Assembly (NCBI RefSeq): GCF_035958815.1 | Contig: NZ_CP108383.1 | Coordinates: 6,324,001-6,388,000, forward strand | DNA from: Nocardia sp. NBC_01327 | GTDB lineage: Bacteria > Actinomycetota > Actinomycetes > Mycobacteriales > Mycobacteriaceae | Direction: 5' to 3' | DNA length: 64,000 nt | In this document: positions 24,800 to 32,308 of the stretch, one piece after another | How positions within the stretch are numbered: the first letter of the stretch is position 1 | How the letters are laid out: every line of letters starts with the position of its first letter | Program-made: the position numbers and the translations under genes | Notes under the pieces: model-generated | Seen by the model: the letters and a program-made list of their open reading frames with translations, nothing else | Database searches by the model: none | Told to the model about the DNA's origin: nothing

Positions 24800-26437
24800 T
24801 CAGTGGCTCGCGGTGCTGCTCCGGAATTCTTCGTGATAGTCGTTCATGACCGCCCGCAGAGCCGCACCGATCGTGTCGTAGCTGCGCTGATAGAGATTGG
24901 CCAGTGATACCCGCACCGACCACTGCGGGCCGTCGAACCCGCCGCCGTTGAGCAGTACCACCGATCCGACCTCGGCCAGCCGGAACACCGGATCGACCGG
25001 CTCGTGCTCGGCCTGCAGCCAGGTCGCGAACTCGGGGCTGTAGTTCTGATGCACCCAGACCAGGAGGTCGATCTCCACGTAGTAGTTCGCCGCGTTCGGA
25101 TCCTGCGGCACCGGAATCTCGAGGCCGTCGCACAGGGCCTTCAGGCGGCGGGCGATGATCGCCTCGCAGTCCCTGCGATGCTGCGAATCCTTGTCCAGCA
25201 GATCCGAGAGCGCGAACAATGCCATCTGAACCTGTTGGGGCGTAGACAATCCCGCGGTGTGATTGAGCGCCACGTCCCGTGAATCCGCGACCATGCGATC
25301 GATGAACTTGAGCTTTTCCGGTTCCAGTGCGATCGAGAAGTAGCGCCGAGTCAGCCGATCCTTCTCCGCCTGCGGCAGCGCCGCGATCCGCTTGTCGAAG
25401 GAATTGTCCTTCGCCACCGCGATCACGCCCAAACGCCAACCGGTGCAACCGAAATACTTGCTGAAGGAGTAGACGCCGATGGTGTTCGCCGCGGCGATCG
25501 ACATCAGCGATCGGAAGTTCTCGACAAAGGTCCCGTACACATCGTCGGTAATGATGGTGAGGTTCGGGTTCACCTTCTCCGCGATCTCCGCGATTCGCTC
25601 GATGGTGGAGTGATCCAGCATCACCGACGGCGGATTCGACGGGTTGACCAGGAACAGCGCCTTGATCGTGGGATCGGTGAGCTTCTCGATCTCCGCGGCG
25701 GGGTACTGCCAGGTGTGCATGCCCGTCGCGGTCTCCCTGGAGGCCTGCAATTCGACGACATCGAAGTGAAAGCGTTCCAGCTCAGGGATTTCCAGGTACG
25801 GCGTGAAGATCGGGGTCATGATCGCGATGCGGTCCCCCGGCGCCAGCAGTCCGTTCACCACGGCGCTGTCGAACAGGTAGCACATCGCCGCGGTGCCGCC
25901 CTCGGTGGCGAACAGGTCCCATCCGCCCGCCGGGGCTCCGCCCATGGTCAGGTCCAGATAGTCGTGGACGACCTTCTCGATTTGGGTCAGCATGCGATCG
26001 GGGACGGGATAGTGGTCACCGTGGATCGCATCGGCCAGCTCACCCACCCAGGCGTCCGCGTCGAAACCCGCCCGCGCGGTGCCGTAGTCGACCGCGCCGC
26101 GCAGCAGCGCCACGGCCGGGGTCTCCGCCTGCGCGGTGAGGAATTGATCGAGCCGTCCCGCGATACCGTCGGCCTGCGGCATCCCCGCCAGTTCGGGAAA
26201 CTCACCCCAGTCCCGCCTGGCCTCACCGGCCGCGAACTGCCCCAGCAGATAAAACGCCTCACGGGGAACGATGGACGTCCAGTTCGGATTGCCGCGCCCC
26301 GCGTTGATCATCGTATGAGCGGTCTTCTTCAGATTCTCGTCGGCCAGATCGATGAGTTCGTTCTTCAATTCGAACGGGCTGAGCTGCTCGTACTTCTTCT
26401 CGGTAGCCCGGTCGACCTCGGTATTGTCAACGCTCAT
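24800..26437 (-). CDS. aspD: Aspartate 4-decarboxylase (bifunctional aspartate transaminase type)
   Basis: A 545-residue PLP enzyme of fold type I converting L-aspartate to L-alanine and CO2. AspD-specific features are the N-terminal LSPFELKNELIDLA, the NAGRGNPNW substrate-binding segment, IITDDVYGTFVENFRS, and the PLP lysine in YSFSKYFGCTGWRLG. The length fits the AspD family (about 530-545) rather than ordinary aminotransferases (about 400). I chose ATG 26437 because GGAGG lies nine bases upstream; a longer frame from 26557 adds 40 residues not typical of the family. It is the first gene of aspD-aspT-asparaginase. Confidence 0.93.
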   Translation of the reverse strand: MSVDNTEVDRATEKKYEQLSPFELKNELIDLADENLKKTAHTMINAGRGNPNWTSIVPREAFYLLGQFAAGEARRDWGEFPELAGMPQADGIAGRLDQFLTAQAETPAVALLRGAVDYGTARAGFDADAWVGELADAIHGDHYPVPDRMLTQIEKVVHDYLDLTMGGAPAGGWDLFATEGGTAAMCYLFDSAVVNGLLAPGDRIAIMTPIFTPYLEIPELERFHFDVVELQASRETATGMHTWQYPAAEIEKLTDPTIKALFLVNPSNPPSVMLDHSTIERIAEIAEKVNPNLTIITDDVYGTFVENFRSLMSIAAANTIGVYSFSKYFGCTGWRLGVIAVAKDNSFDKRIAALPQAEKDRLTRRYFSIALEPEKLKFIDRMVADSRDVALNHTAGLSTPQQVQMALFALSDLLDKDSQHRRDCEAIIARRLKALCDGLEIPVPQDPNAANYYVEIDLLVWVHQNYSPEFATWLQAEHEPVDPVFRLAEVGSVVLLNGGGFDGPQWSVRVSLANLYQRSYDTIGAALRAVMNDYHEEFRSSTASH

Positions 26438-26511
26438 TCTCCAAAACCTCCGCATGTCGACGTCCGGCAGGTTCCCAAATTCAGCGCTCATCGTGACCTT
26501 CGAAGTGAATC

Positions 26512-26527
26512 CTGCATCATTATGCAG
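26512..26527. promoter_or_regulatory. Candidate operator upstream of aspD
   Basis: CTGCAT and ATGCAG form a perfect 6-bp inverted repeat around CATT, 75 bp upstream of the chosen aspD start in the 195-bp gap after the regulator-like gene. The surrounding 60 bp are more AT-rich than the neighbourhood, as expected of a promoter. The binding protein is unknown; the adjacent 552-residue gene is one candidate. Confidence 0.35.
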
Positions 26528-26632
26528 CAACCCCGCAGCAAATCGGAGGTATTCCAACCCCTCCTGCCCGACGATCAGCGCCGCGATCTCGACCGAATCG
26601 GCAGACGGGGACGAGCGGGCCGGGCAGAATGA

Positions 26633-28291
26633 CTACAGCAGCTCTTCATCCGCCGAAAGAAGCTCGTTGTCGAGCGGGGTGCCGAACATGTCGAAGCGGC
26701 TTGTGCGCCTGGTGGGTGGGTCTTCGTCGTCGCCTTCATCGCCATCCCGAGCAATCTCGCGGCGAATCGGTGACCGCATATCCTCAGTGCGGATGGTGAT
26801 TACGCCATATATCTCGGGCCTTTTCAGGAAGGCGAGGATCGGGTCGAGATCGTGACGCAACCGCATGACCTGATACTTGTCGAGAGGCACGCCGATAATG
26901 GCTTGCAGCACCATATTGTCAACCTGTCCACGGATCAGATCAACATCTTGCGGTGGTGGCGGATTCCATGCTGGCACTTGCCTTTTAGGCATCCGTACAA
27001 GCAGTTCAGTGACCGTGACGTTCAAGAGGCGGGCTTCTTCACGAGCGAGCTTGGAGAGCACCCCCGCGCAGCCCGAGGACCGGGAGTTGCGTTGCATCTT
27101 GCTGTAGAAATCTACGGCTCGTTCGAGCACATAGATCCGCAATTGATTCGGATCGGCACCACCGTCCGGTGCGAAACGGCGTTGCAGTTCCGAATCGCCG
27201 GCTTGCGCCCAGTGAGCAAGCTGGCGCGCGATGAGGAAGTCCCCGATGCTGAGAAACCGTGACACACGTAGCAGATCCACAGCCCGCACACCATGATTGG
27301 CCATCAACTTCAGTAGTGCCTGGGCATCTCGACGCGCGTCGCGTTCCGCGTGACTCTTGCCGAACCAGCGCAGCAACTCCTCTCGCACCGGTGCGAGGCG
27401 ACGGTTGACGTCAGGGTGCGAATAGGCAATGGCCATCGCACACAAACGGGTGAACAGCATCAGCGTCGTCTCGGAGTTCGGTTTGCCTATCTCATCGGTT
27501 CGCTCGCTGACACGTTGAACGACTGAGACCAGTGCATTGATCTCCCCATCAGCGCTGTGCACGACCAGAGCCTCTGCTCTCTCGAGGTGGAATTTGGCGA
27601 TCTCGTCACGCAGAAATCGTCCGATGCGGCGGCTGTAAGTCCTGTCCAGCCTCTTGATGCGCATGATCTCACCCAGATGCGCACTCTCGGCATCACCGAC
27701 TGCGAGAGCACGGTGAGCGTCCACGGCGGCGTCCATGACTCGCAGACAGATTTCCATGTCTTCGGGCCCTGACGTGACATCGATGAGATCGAGGCGAGTG
27801 AGGACCTGCTCGGCGATATCGATGATGTCTGCGGCGTGTTCGTCTCGCCGTTGGCGGTGCTGATGCAATGTCCGAATCAGCCTGTCCGCTGAGTGTGCGA
27901 TCGCACCTGCGTCACCGGCATCGACGGCCGCCTCGTACTCGGATCGGTACTGTTCGTCGGTACGAGGCCGACCCTGCCGGATATTTCGCAACCGGGCCCG
28001 GGTGTATTCGCGCTGCGCGTAGGCGAGGACGTCCGGCGGTACGCCAATGCCCTGCTGACGCAGCCACGCAACCAGCGCGGCACACACCTGATGCCAGTCC
28101 TTGAAATGCTTACGGGTAACCGTTGTTACCGAACGCTCGGCTTTCTTGGCCAGGGCGGTCATCGTGACCAGGGGTAGATCGCGCCCAGCGCGCTCGTGTT
28201 CGACAACGATGGCCCAGGCGGCTTGTAGCAGATCCTGTCTGGTCGCCTGATTCTTCGCCTGGTCCGCGGCAATCCGCCCGGGACTTAGCAC
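26633..28291 (-). CDS. Large regulator-like protein with N-terminal HTH, unknown function
   Basis: A 552-residue mostly alpha-helical, charged protein that I do not recognise. Residues about 15-75 resemble a TetR-like DNA-binding head (RQDLLQAAWAIVVEHERAG, TALAKKAERSVTTVTRKHF, then HQVCAALVAWL). The middle is helical and may bind partners or ligand. A C-terminal PPPPQDVDLIRGQVDN region is followed by an acidic tail DGDEGDDEDPP. There are no membrane segments. The start is a GTG with GGAGG upstream. It precedes the aspD operon on the same strand with a 195-bp gap. Codon use looks slightly less GC-biased than its neighbours, so it may be acquired DNA. Confidence 0.65.
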   Translation of the reverse strand: MLSPGRIAADQAKNQATRQDLLQAAWAIVVEHERAGRDLPLVTMTALAKKAERSVTTVTRKHFKDWHQVCAALVAWLRQQGIGVPPDVLAYAQREYTRARLRNIRQGRPRTDEQYRSEYEAAVDAGDAGAIAHSADRLIRTLHQHRQRRDEHAADIIDIAEQVLTRLDLIDVTSGPEDMEICLRVMDAAVDAHRALAVGDAESAHLGEIMRIKRLDRTYSRRIGRFLRDEIAKFHLERAEALVVHSADGEINALVSVVQRVSERTDEIGKPNSETTLMLFTRLCAMAIAYSHPDVNRRLAPVREELLRWFGKSHAERDARRDAQALLKLMANHGVRAVDLLRVSRFLSIGDFLIARQLAHWAQAGDSELQRRFAPDGGADPNQLRIYVLERAVDFYSKMQRNSRSSGCAGVLSKLAREEARLLNVTVTELLVRMPKRQVPAWNPPPPQDVDLIRGQVDNMVLQAIIGVPLDKYQVMRLRHDLDPILAFLKRPEIYGVITIRTEDMRSPIRREIARDGDEGDDEDPPTRRTSRFDMFGTPLDNELLSADEELL

Positions 28292-28585
28292 GATGGCTGG
28301 TCAGCCTCCCACCGATCTCAGTTGGAGTTGACGCAACGCCCTCTCACAACTCGACGCAACAGAGCGTGCGATCGAGGCGCACAGCCCGGTTTAAGTAGAT
28401 TTGCAGGTTACCCGCTCAGTAACGTGTCCCCCGCCGAACCGACGAAAGTCTCACCCCCAGAGACGAAACCGCGAGAGCTCGGTCCGTGACACACGGCCTG
28501 TAGGACGACCGTGCGCCACGTGGAGCTTGTGCCCACGCACCCACGTCAACGAGTGCACCGATACCTCACGGAGAGATGACCCAGT
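28292..28585. other. Divergent intergenic region with GACGCAAC repeats
   Basis: About 290 bp without a supported gene, between the large regulator-like gene and the small membrane protein gene. GACGCAAC occurs at 28330-28337 and 28353-28360 (23 bp apart), and the first copy is part of the dyad GTTG-ACG-CAAC (28327-28337). These lie 35-70 bp upstream of the leftward gene and may be its control site. The right half holds GC-rich unassigned sequence leading to a GGAG at 28570. Confidence 0.35.
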
Positions 28586-28804
28586 ATGACCCCGAAATGG
28601 GTTGGCCCGCAGCACGAACAACCAGAACCGCACAGCTGCCCCACCACCATGGTCGATCTCGCCGCGCTGGCGTTGATCTTGACAGCGGTAGTCGCCCTGG
28701 TGGTCTTCGGCAGCGCGACCGCCGCCGTCCTGGCCGCGGCCGGCGGCGCCGTCGCGCTCTGCTACCGGACGTGGCGCGGCCACCACACCGGCAGCAAGGA
28801 ATAG
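28586..28804 (+). CDS. Small membrane protein, unknown function
   Basis: A 72-residue protein: a polar N-terminus of about 20 residues, then two hydrophobic helices (LAALALILTAVVALVVFG and AAVLAAAGGAVALCY) and a basic tail. The helical hairpin plan resembles the small protein at 11604-11807. A GGAG lies 12 bases upstream of the ATG, slightly far, so the start is uncertain. It stands alone between divergent and convergent neighbours. Confidence 0.5.
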   Translation: MTPKWVGPQHEQPEPHSCPTTMVDLAALALILTAVVALVVFGSATAAVLAAAGGAVALCYRTWRGHHTGSKE

Positions 28805-28900
28805 TTCGCCCATACCGAGACTGGCTGCAGGGCCAGCGACAGCGACGGCCATTTTCGCTCGCCACGATCCGCACCGGCGTGGATAGAGCCGAATCCGTGG

Positions 28901-29236
28901 CTAGAACTGGCCGGACTGGTCCAGGGCCTGCTGGGCCTGGCTGGTCGCGTGCCGCTTGGCCTCTTCTCGGTCCCAGGCGTTCAGGCCCTTGGTCTCGAAG
29001 AGCCTGTCGCATTCGGCGCTGGCGAAGCCTGCGATCAACTCCTTGGCGAGCGCGTGTGACGGGGGCTTGCCGTTGGCGGCGCAGTGCTTCTCGTAGGCCT
29101 TCATCGCCTCGAATCCGGCGGCGCCGCCGATCAATTCGTGCGACAGCTTCGCCTTGTGGTCATCATTGTTCGGGTCGATGTTGTACACCTGATCGCGCTT
29201 GGCGCTGTCGTTGCCGAAGAAGTCGAACAGACCCAT
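28901..29236 (-). CDS. DUF3759 (CipC-like) protein
   Basis: A 111-residue soluble, charged helical protein. The sequence LSHELIGGAAGFEAMKAYE, then KPPSHALAKELIAGFASAECDRLFETKG and a C-terminal DREEAKRHATSQAQQAL, follows the DUF3759/CipC pattern best known from filamentous fungi, where the gene is induced by stress. The start MGLFDFFGND is also close to that family. Its biochemical function is unknown. ATG 29236 has GGAGG-like GGGAGGAACCCC upstream. No partner gene is evident. Confidence 0.72.
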   Translation of the reverse strand: MGLFDFFGNDSAKRDQVYNIDPNNDDHKAKLSHELIGGAAGFEAMKAYEKHCAANGKPPSHALAKELIAGFASAECDRLFETKGLNAWDREEAKRHATSQAQQALDQSGQF

Positions 29237-29431
29237 GGGGTTCCTCCCGAAGGCTCAACTGCCGGTGCGCTACCACATCGGAGACTCCCTGGAAGGTAAC
29301 ACCATCCAGTACCCGGCTCGCCGATTTCCTTGCAGGCCAACACCATTGGAACCGACCGGTTGGAGCGCCACTTCGGCGGCGGTCACAGCACTGCGCTAGG
29401 GTTCCCGAAGGTCCTTCTCGCAGGTAATGGA

Positions 29432-29932
29432 ATGACAATCGGCCTGCCACCGCGCGTAACGAGTCCGGAATCCGCCGCGTGGGCCTATTGGCCATCACCC
29501 GAGGACGCGATCGACGGTGTCGGCTACCGGGTCGCACGCTTGATCGGACCGGATCTCGAGCTGGTGGCGATCGGAAGCCCCATTGCCACAACAACACCCA
29601 AGCCGCCGCACACATGGCTGCGCTATCACGACGGCCAGGGCCGAGTGTTCGGTGCGGTCACTCTCCCGTGGCCGTCGTTCGTCACAACCGACCCGACGTC
29701 ATGTGCGGCCATCGCATCCGCGGTGGCGGCACTGCTGCGCGAACCGAGCGCGCACGGAGCGAACGCAACGACCACCAGCGCCCCGATGGCCGTCGACGCC
29801 GTCTACCGGCCGGGCACGATAACCGCCTTCGACTCCGGCCTGTTCGTTCGCGCGACGATCATCGGGCGGGGTCGCGCAGTGGCGGCGTGGGGCACGGCGG
29901 AACCCCCGCACATCATCACACTCGATGGCTGA
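29432..29932 (+). CDS. Hypothetical protein
   Basis: A 166-residue protein with no recognised domain. It is rich in Ala, Pro and Thr and has no signal peptide or membrane helix; segments such as GYRVARLIGPDLELVAIG and RVFGAVTLPWPSF suggest beta-structure. I chose ATG 29432 (AGG about seven bases upstream); an in-frame ATG at 29330 would extend into sequence of poor coding character. It stands alone, about 680 bp before the lipopeptide operon, and I see no functional link. Confidence 0.55.
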   Translation: MTIGLPPRVTSPESAAWAYWPSPEDAIDGVGYRVARLIGPDLELVAIGSPIATTTPKPPHTWLRYHDGQGRVFGAVTLPWPSFVTTDPTSCAAIASAVAALLREPSAHGANATTTSAPMAVDAVYRPGTITAFDSGLFVRATIIGRGRAVAAWGTAEPPHIITLDG

Positions 29933-30144
29933 CCTACCCCTCTCTACGGAATCGCCGCGACGTCTCGGCAACGATCGAATAACACCGGCGTGGCAGCACG
30001 TCAATTCCCCCGATATGTGCTTGACGGCTACCGACGCGGCCTTGCGGATTCGGTTCAAAACTTGACCCATCCACAACACTCGCGGCGACGAACTAGGAAG
30101 AACACTGGACCACTGCCGTTGTGCCGCACCATGAAAGGAGCAAT

Positions 30145-30192
30145 GTGAAACGCATCGGTTCAATAGGTCCCGTCGCCCTACCGCGCCGCTGA
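30145..30192 (+). other. Possible 15-codon leader peptide or gene remnant
   Basis: GTG followed by 14 codons (MKRIGSIGPVALPRR) and TGA. AAAGGAG lies about six bases upstream, one of the best ribosome binding sites in the window for so short a frame. An overlapping ATG-TGA stands just before it. It could be a leader peptide controlling the downstream operon, or the surviving 5' end of a lost gene. Confidence 0.25.
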
Positions 30193-30323
30193 AGAATCGC
30201 TTTTCGAGACACTCCAACAGAGCGCGGTGCGCGTGTAATCCGCAGTGGTGTACTACCTTTCGACGTCAGAGATGGTGGCGATCATATGCCGGCAGCTGTG
30301 GCGCGGTGTTCGAGTTCGCCGCA

Positions 30324-30341
30324 ATTGGTCATTAGACCAAT
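30324..30341. promoter_or_regulatory. Candidate operator of the lipopeptide operon
   Basis: A perfect inverted repeat ATTGGTC-ATTA-GACCAAT, 270 bp before the FAAL start codon. The TGGTC/GACCA arms resemble sites bound by GntR/FadR-type or MarR-type repressors, although FadR sites normally have a shorter spacer. It is the only clear dyad in this intergenic region. No regulator gene lies next to it, so control would come from elsewhere in the genome. Confidence 0.45.
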
Positions 30342-30610
30342 TTCCGGATTTTCTACTGACTGGTTCCAGAATCAATTACCTGGTGATGGAGATGCTCGAC
30401 GTATCGCCGAAGTTCTGGTCGCCGAGTCCTCACATGGTGGGACTCCGAGCGCCGCTCGGTCGATCGAATCGTGCCCGAGAATGTCCTGCGCGCGGAGCGT
30501 ATCCGCACCGCTGCCGCGGTGACTTTCTGCAGGCCGCGCGTAACGCGTTTCGCCTGAATATCGTTAATCCAGTGTAGCTAGAAGCTGCTGACTCGAGAGG
30601 TCGAAGGTCG

Positions 30611-32308
30611 ATGAGTTTTGAACAAATATCGGGGCGTCCGTCGACTCTGGCGGACATACTTGTGAGTCGCGCTGCCGAACAACCCGGGCGAGTCGGCTAC
30701 ACATTTATCGACGGCCGCGGTGAACGCGAAGTCGAGGATTATGCACTCCTGCTGGACCGCGTGGTCTGCCTGGCGGCGCGTTTACAGGAAGTCAGCGCGC
30801 CGGGCGATCGAATCCTGCTGCTCTGTCCACCGAGCCTGGACATGATTCACGCATTTCTCGCCTGTCTGCTGACCCGGCGCATTGCCGTGCCGCTGTATGT
30901 GCCGACCTCACAACGACATTCCGAGACCGTGGCGGCCATTACGCGGGACAGCGGCGCTGTTGCCGTCATCGCGCCGCAGTCGGTCGCATCGGTCGCACGC
31001 GACCTGCTCGGCTGGCCCGACGAGAAGATCATCGACAGCGCGGCAACCGAATTCGGCCATTCGCTGCAGCTGCTCGACACCCCTGTTCCCACAGCGGACG
31101 AGGTCGCATACCTGCAGTACACCTCGGGTTCCACCGGAAGCCCGAAGGGTGTTGTGGTGCGCCACCGCAATCTCATGCACAACCTCGAGTGCCAGCGGCG
31201 CGCCCTCGGGCACAACGAGAGCACCTCGGCCGTCCACTGGCTGCCGCCGTCTCATGACATGGGCATGATTCTGGGCATTCTTTCGCCGCTGTTCGTCGGA
31301 TATCCCGTGACGCTCATGTCCCCGCTGACGTTCCTGCGCCATCCTCTCATCTGGTTGCGCGAGATATCGGAAAACACGAATACCACTGCGGGCGGGCCGA
31401 ATCTGGCCTATGGAATTTGCGCTGAGCGCGTCTCGCGCGCGGAAGCCGAGCAGCTGGATCTGTCGCAGTGGGACATTGCTTTCGTCGGCGCCGAACCGGT
31501 CAATCCGATCATATTGAGAACGTTCGCCGACAAATTCGCCGGAAGCGGCTTCCGCCCGGAAAGTTTCTTTCCCGGCTACGGTCTCGCCGAGGCTACTTTG
31601 TATGTGAGTGGCGGACCTTCCGGCTCGGGCCTGCGCACGTGCTCGTTCTCCAGCGAGGAACTGGAAAAGGGCTTCGTCGTGGAAAAGCCGAATGGCCGGG
31701 AGCTGGTCGACTACGGCCCGGTCCGGGCCGGTGCCGCGGCAATGATCGATCCCCGGACACTGCGGCGATCCGAACCCGGTCGAGTCGGCGAAATCTGGCT
31801 GTCCGGCGAGAGCGTCACCGCGGGCTACTGGAACAAACCCGAGGAGAGCGAGCGGACATTCTCGGCGCAGATCGAGAATGAAGGCGGCACACCCTATCTG
31901 CGTACCGGCGATCTCGGATTCATGGTCGACGGGCATCTCTTCATCTGCGGACGCCTCAAAGAAGTCATGATCATCAACGGGCGAAACCTGTTCCCGCAGG
32001 ACATCGAATGGAGTATCGAGTCCACCCATCCCGCGCTCCGCCGGGGTGGCTGTGCCGCACTGTCGATCGAGATCGACGGAGAAGAACGTCTGATCGTCCT
32101 GCAGGAGCTCGAAGAGGAAATCGCGGCCGGCGATATGGCCGCCCTCGAGGAGTCCATCAAGTCCGCTGTCAGTCGCGCCCACGGTGTATCGCTGTATCGA
32201 GTCATATTCGTGGACAAAGGCAAAGTGCTGAAAACGACCAGCGGCAAGATCCGCCGATCGCACCTACGCCACTTGTACGCCAACGAATTCGAATCGAGGG
32301 CCCTGTGA
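30611..32308 (+). CDS. Fatty acyl-AMP ligase (FAAL), lipopeptide starter unit activation
   Basis: A 565-residue ANL-superfamily enzyme that would adenylate a free fatty acid and pass it to an acyl carrier protein rather than to CoA. Motifs are the P-loop YLQYTSGSTGSPKGVVV, PSHDMGMI, FPGYGLAEATLYVSG, YLRTGDLGFM, the FAAL-typical LFICGRLKEVMIINGRN with FPQDIE, and the catalytic Lys in TTSGKIRRSHL. The region around AYGICAERVSRAEAEQLDLS also matches FAALs rather than CoA ligases. The chain-length preference cannot be read. It overlaps the next gene by four bases (GTGA), whose N-terminal carrier domain is the obvious acceptor. Confidence 0.92.
   Translation: MSFEQISGRPSTLADILVSRAAEQPGRVGYTFIDGRGEREVEDYALLLDRVVCLAARLQEVSAPGDRILLLCPPSLDMIHAFLACLLTRRIAVPLYVPTSQRHSETVAAITRDSGAVAVIAPQSVASVARDLLGWPDEKIIDSAATEFGHSLQLLDTPVPTADEVAYLQYTSGSTGSPKGVVVRHRNLMHNLECQRRALGHNESTSAVHWLPPSHDMGMILGILSPLFVGYPVTLMSPLTFLRHPLIWLREISENTNTTAGGPNLAYGICAERVSRAEAEQLDLSQWDIAFVGAEPVNPIILRTFADKFAGSGFRPESFFPGYGLAEATLYVSGGPSGSGLRTCSFSSEELEKGFVVEKPNGRELVDYGPVRAGAAAMIDPRTLRRSEPGRVGEIWLSGESVTAGYWNKPEESERTFSAQIENEGGTPYLRTGDLGFMVDGHLFICGRLKEVMIINGRNLFPQDIEWSIESTHPALRRGGCAALSIEIDGEERLIVLQELEEEIAAGDMAALEESIKSAVSRAHGVSLYRVIFVDKGKVLKTTSGKIRRSHLRHLYANEFESRAL

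Larger units (their letters stand above)
29933..30610 (+). other. 678-bp region upstream of the lipopeptide operon
   Basis: Less GC-rich than its surroundings in the right half, with no supported gene of normal size; a 110-codon open frame at 30245-30577 lacks a ribosome binding site and coding character. It contains a very short ORF with an excellent ribosome binding site (30145-30192) and a perfect 18-bp dyad (30324-30341). The promoter of the FAAL-NRPS operon should be here, giving a leader of up to 270 bp from the dyad. I could not identify convincing -35/-10 hexamers. Confidence 0.5.

Noticed and set aside
28576..29427. A 283-codon rightward open frame overlapping the DUF3759 gene.
   Set aside because: The translation is Arg-rich and domain-free, while the opposite strand encodes a recognisable DUF3759 protein.
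30245..30577. A 110-codon open frame between the hypothetical gene and the FAAL gene.
   Set aside because: No ribosome binding site, low coding character, and it runs through the operator-like dyad.
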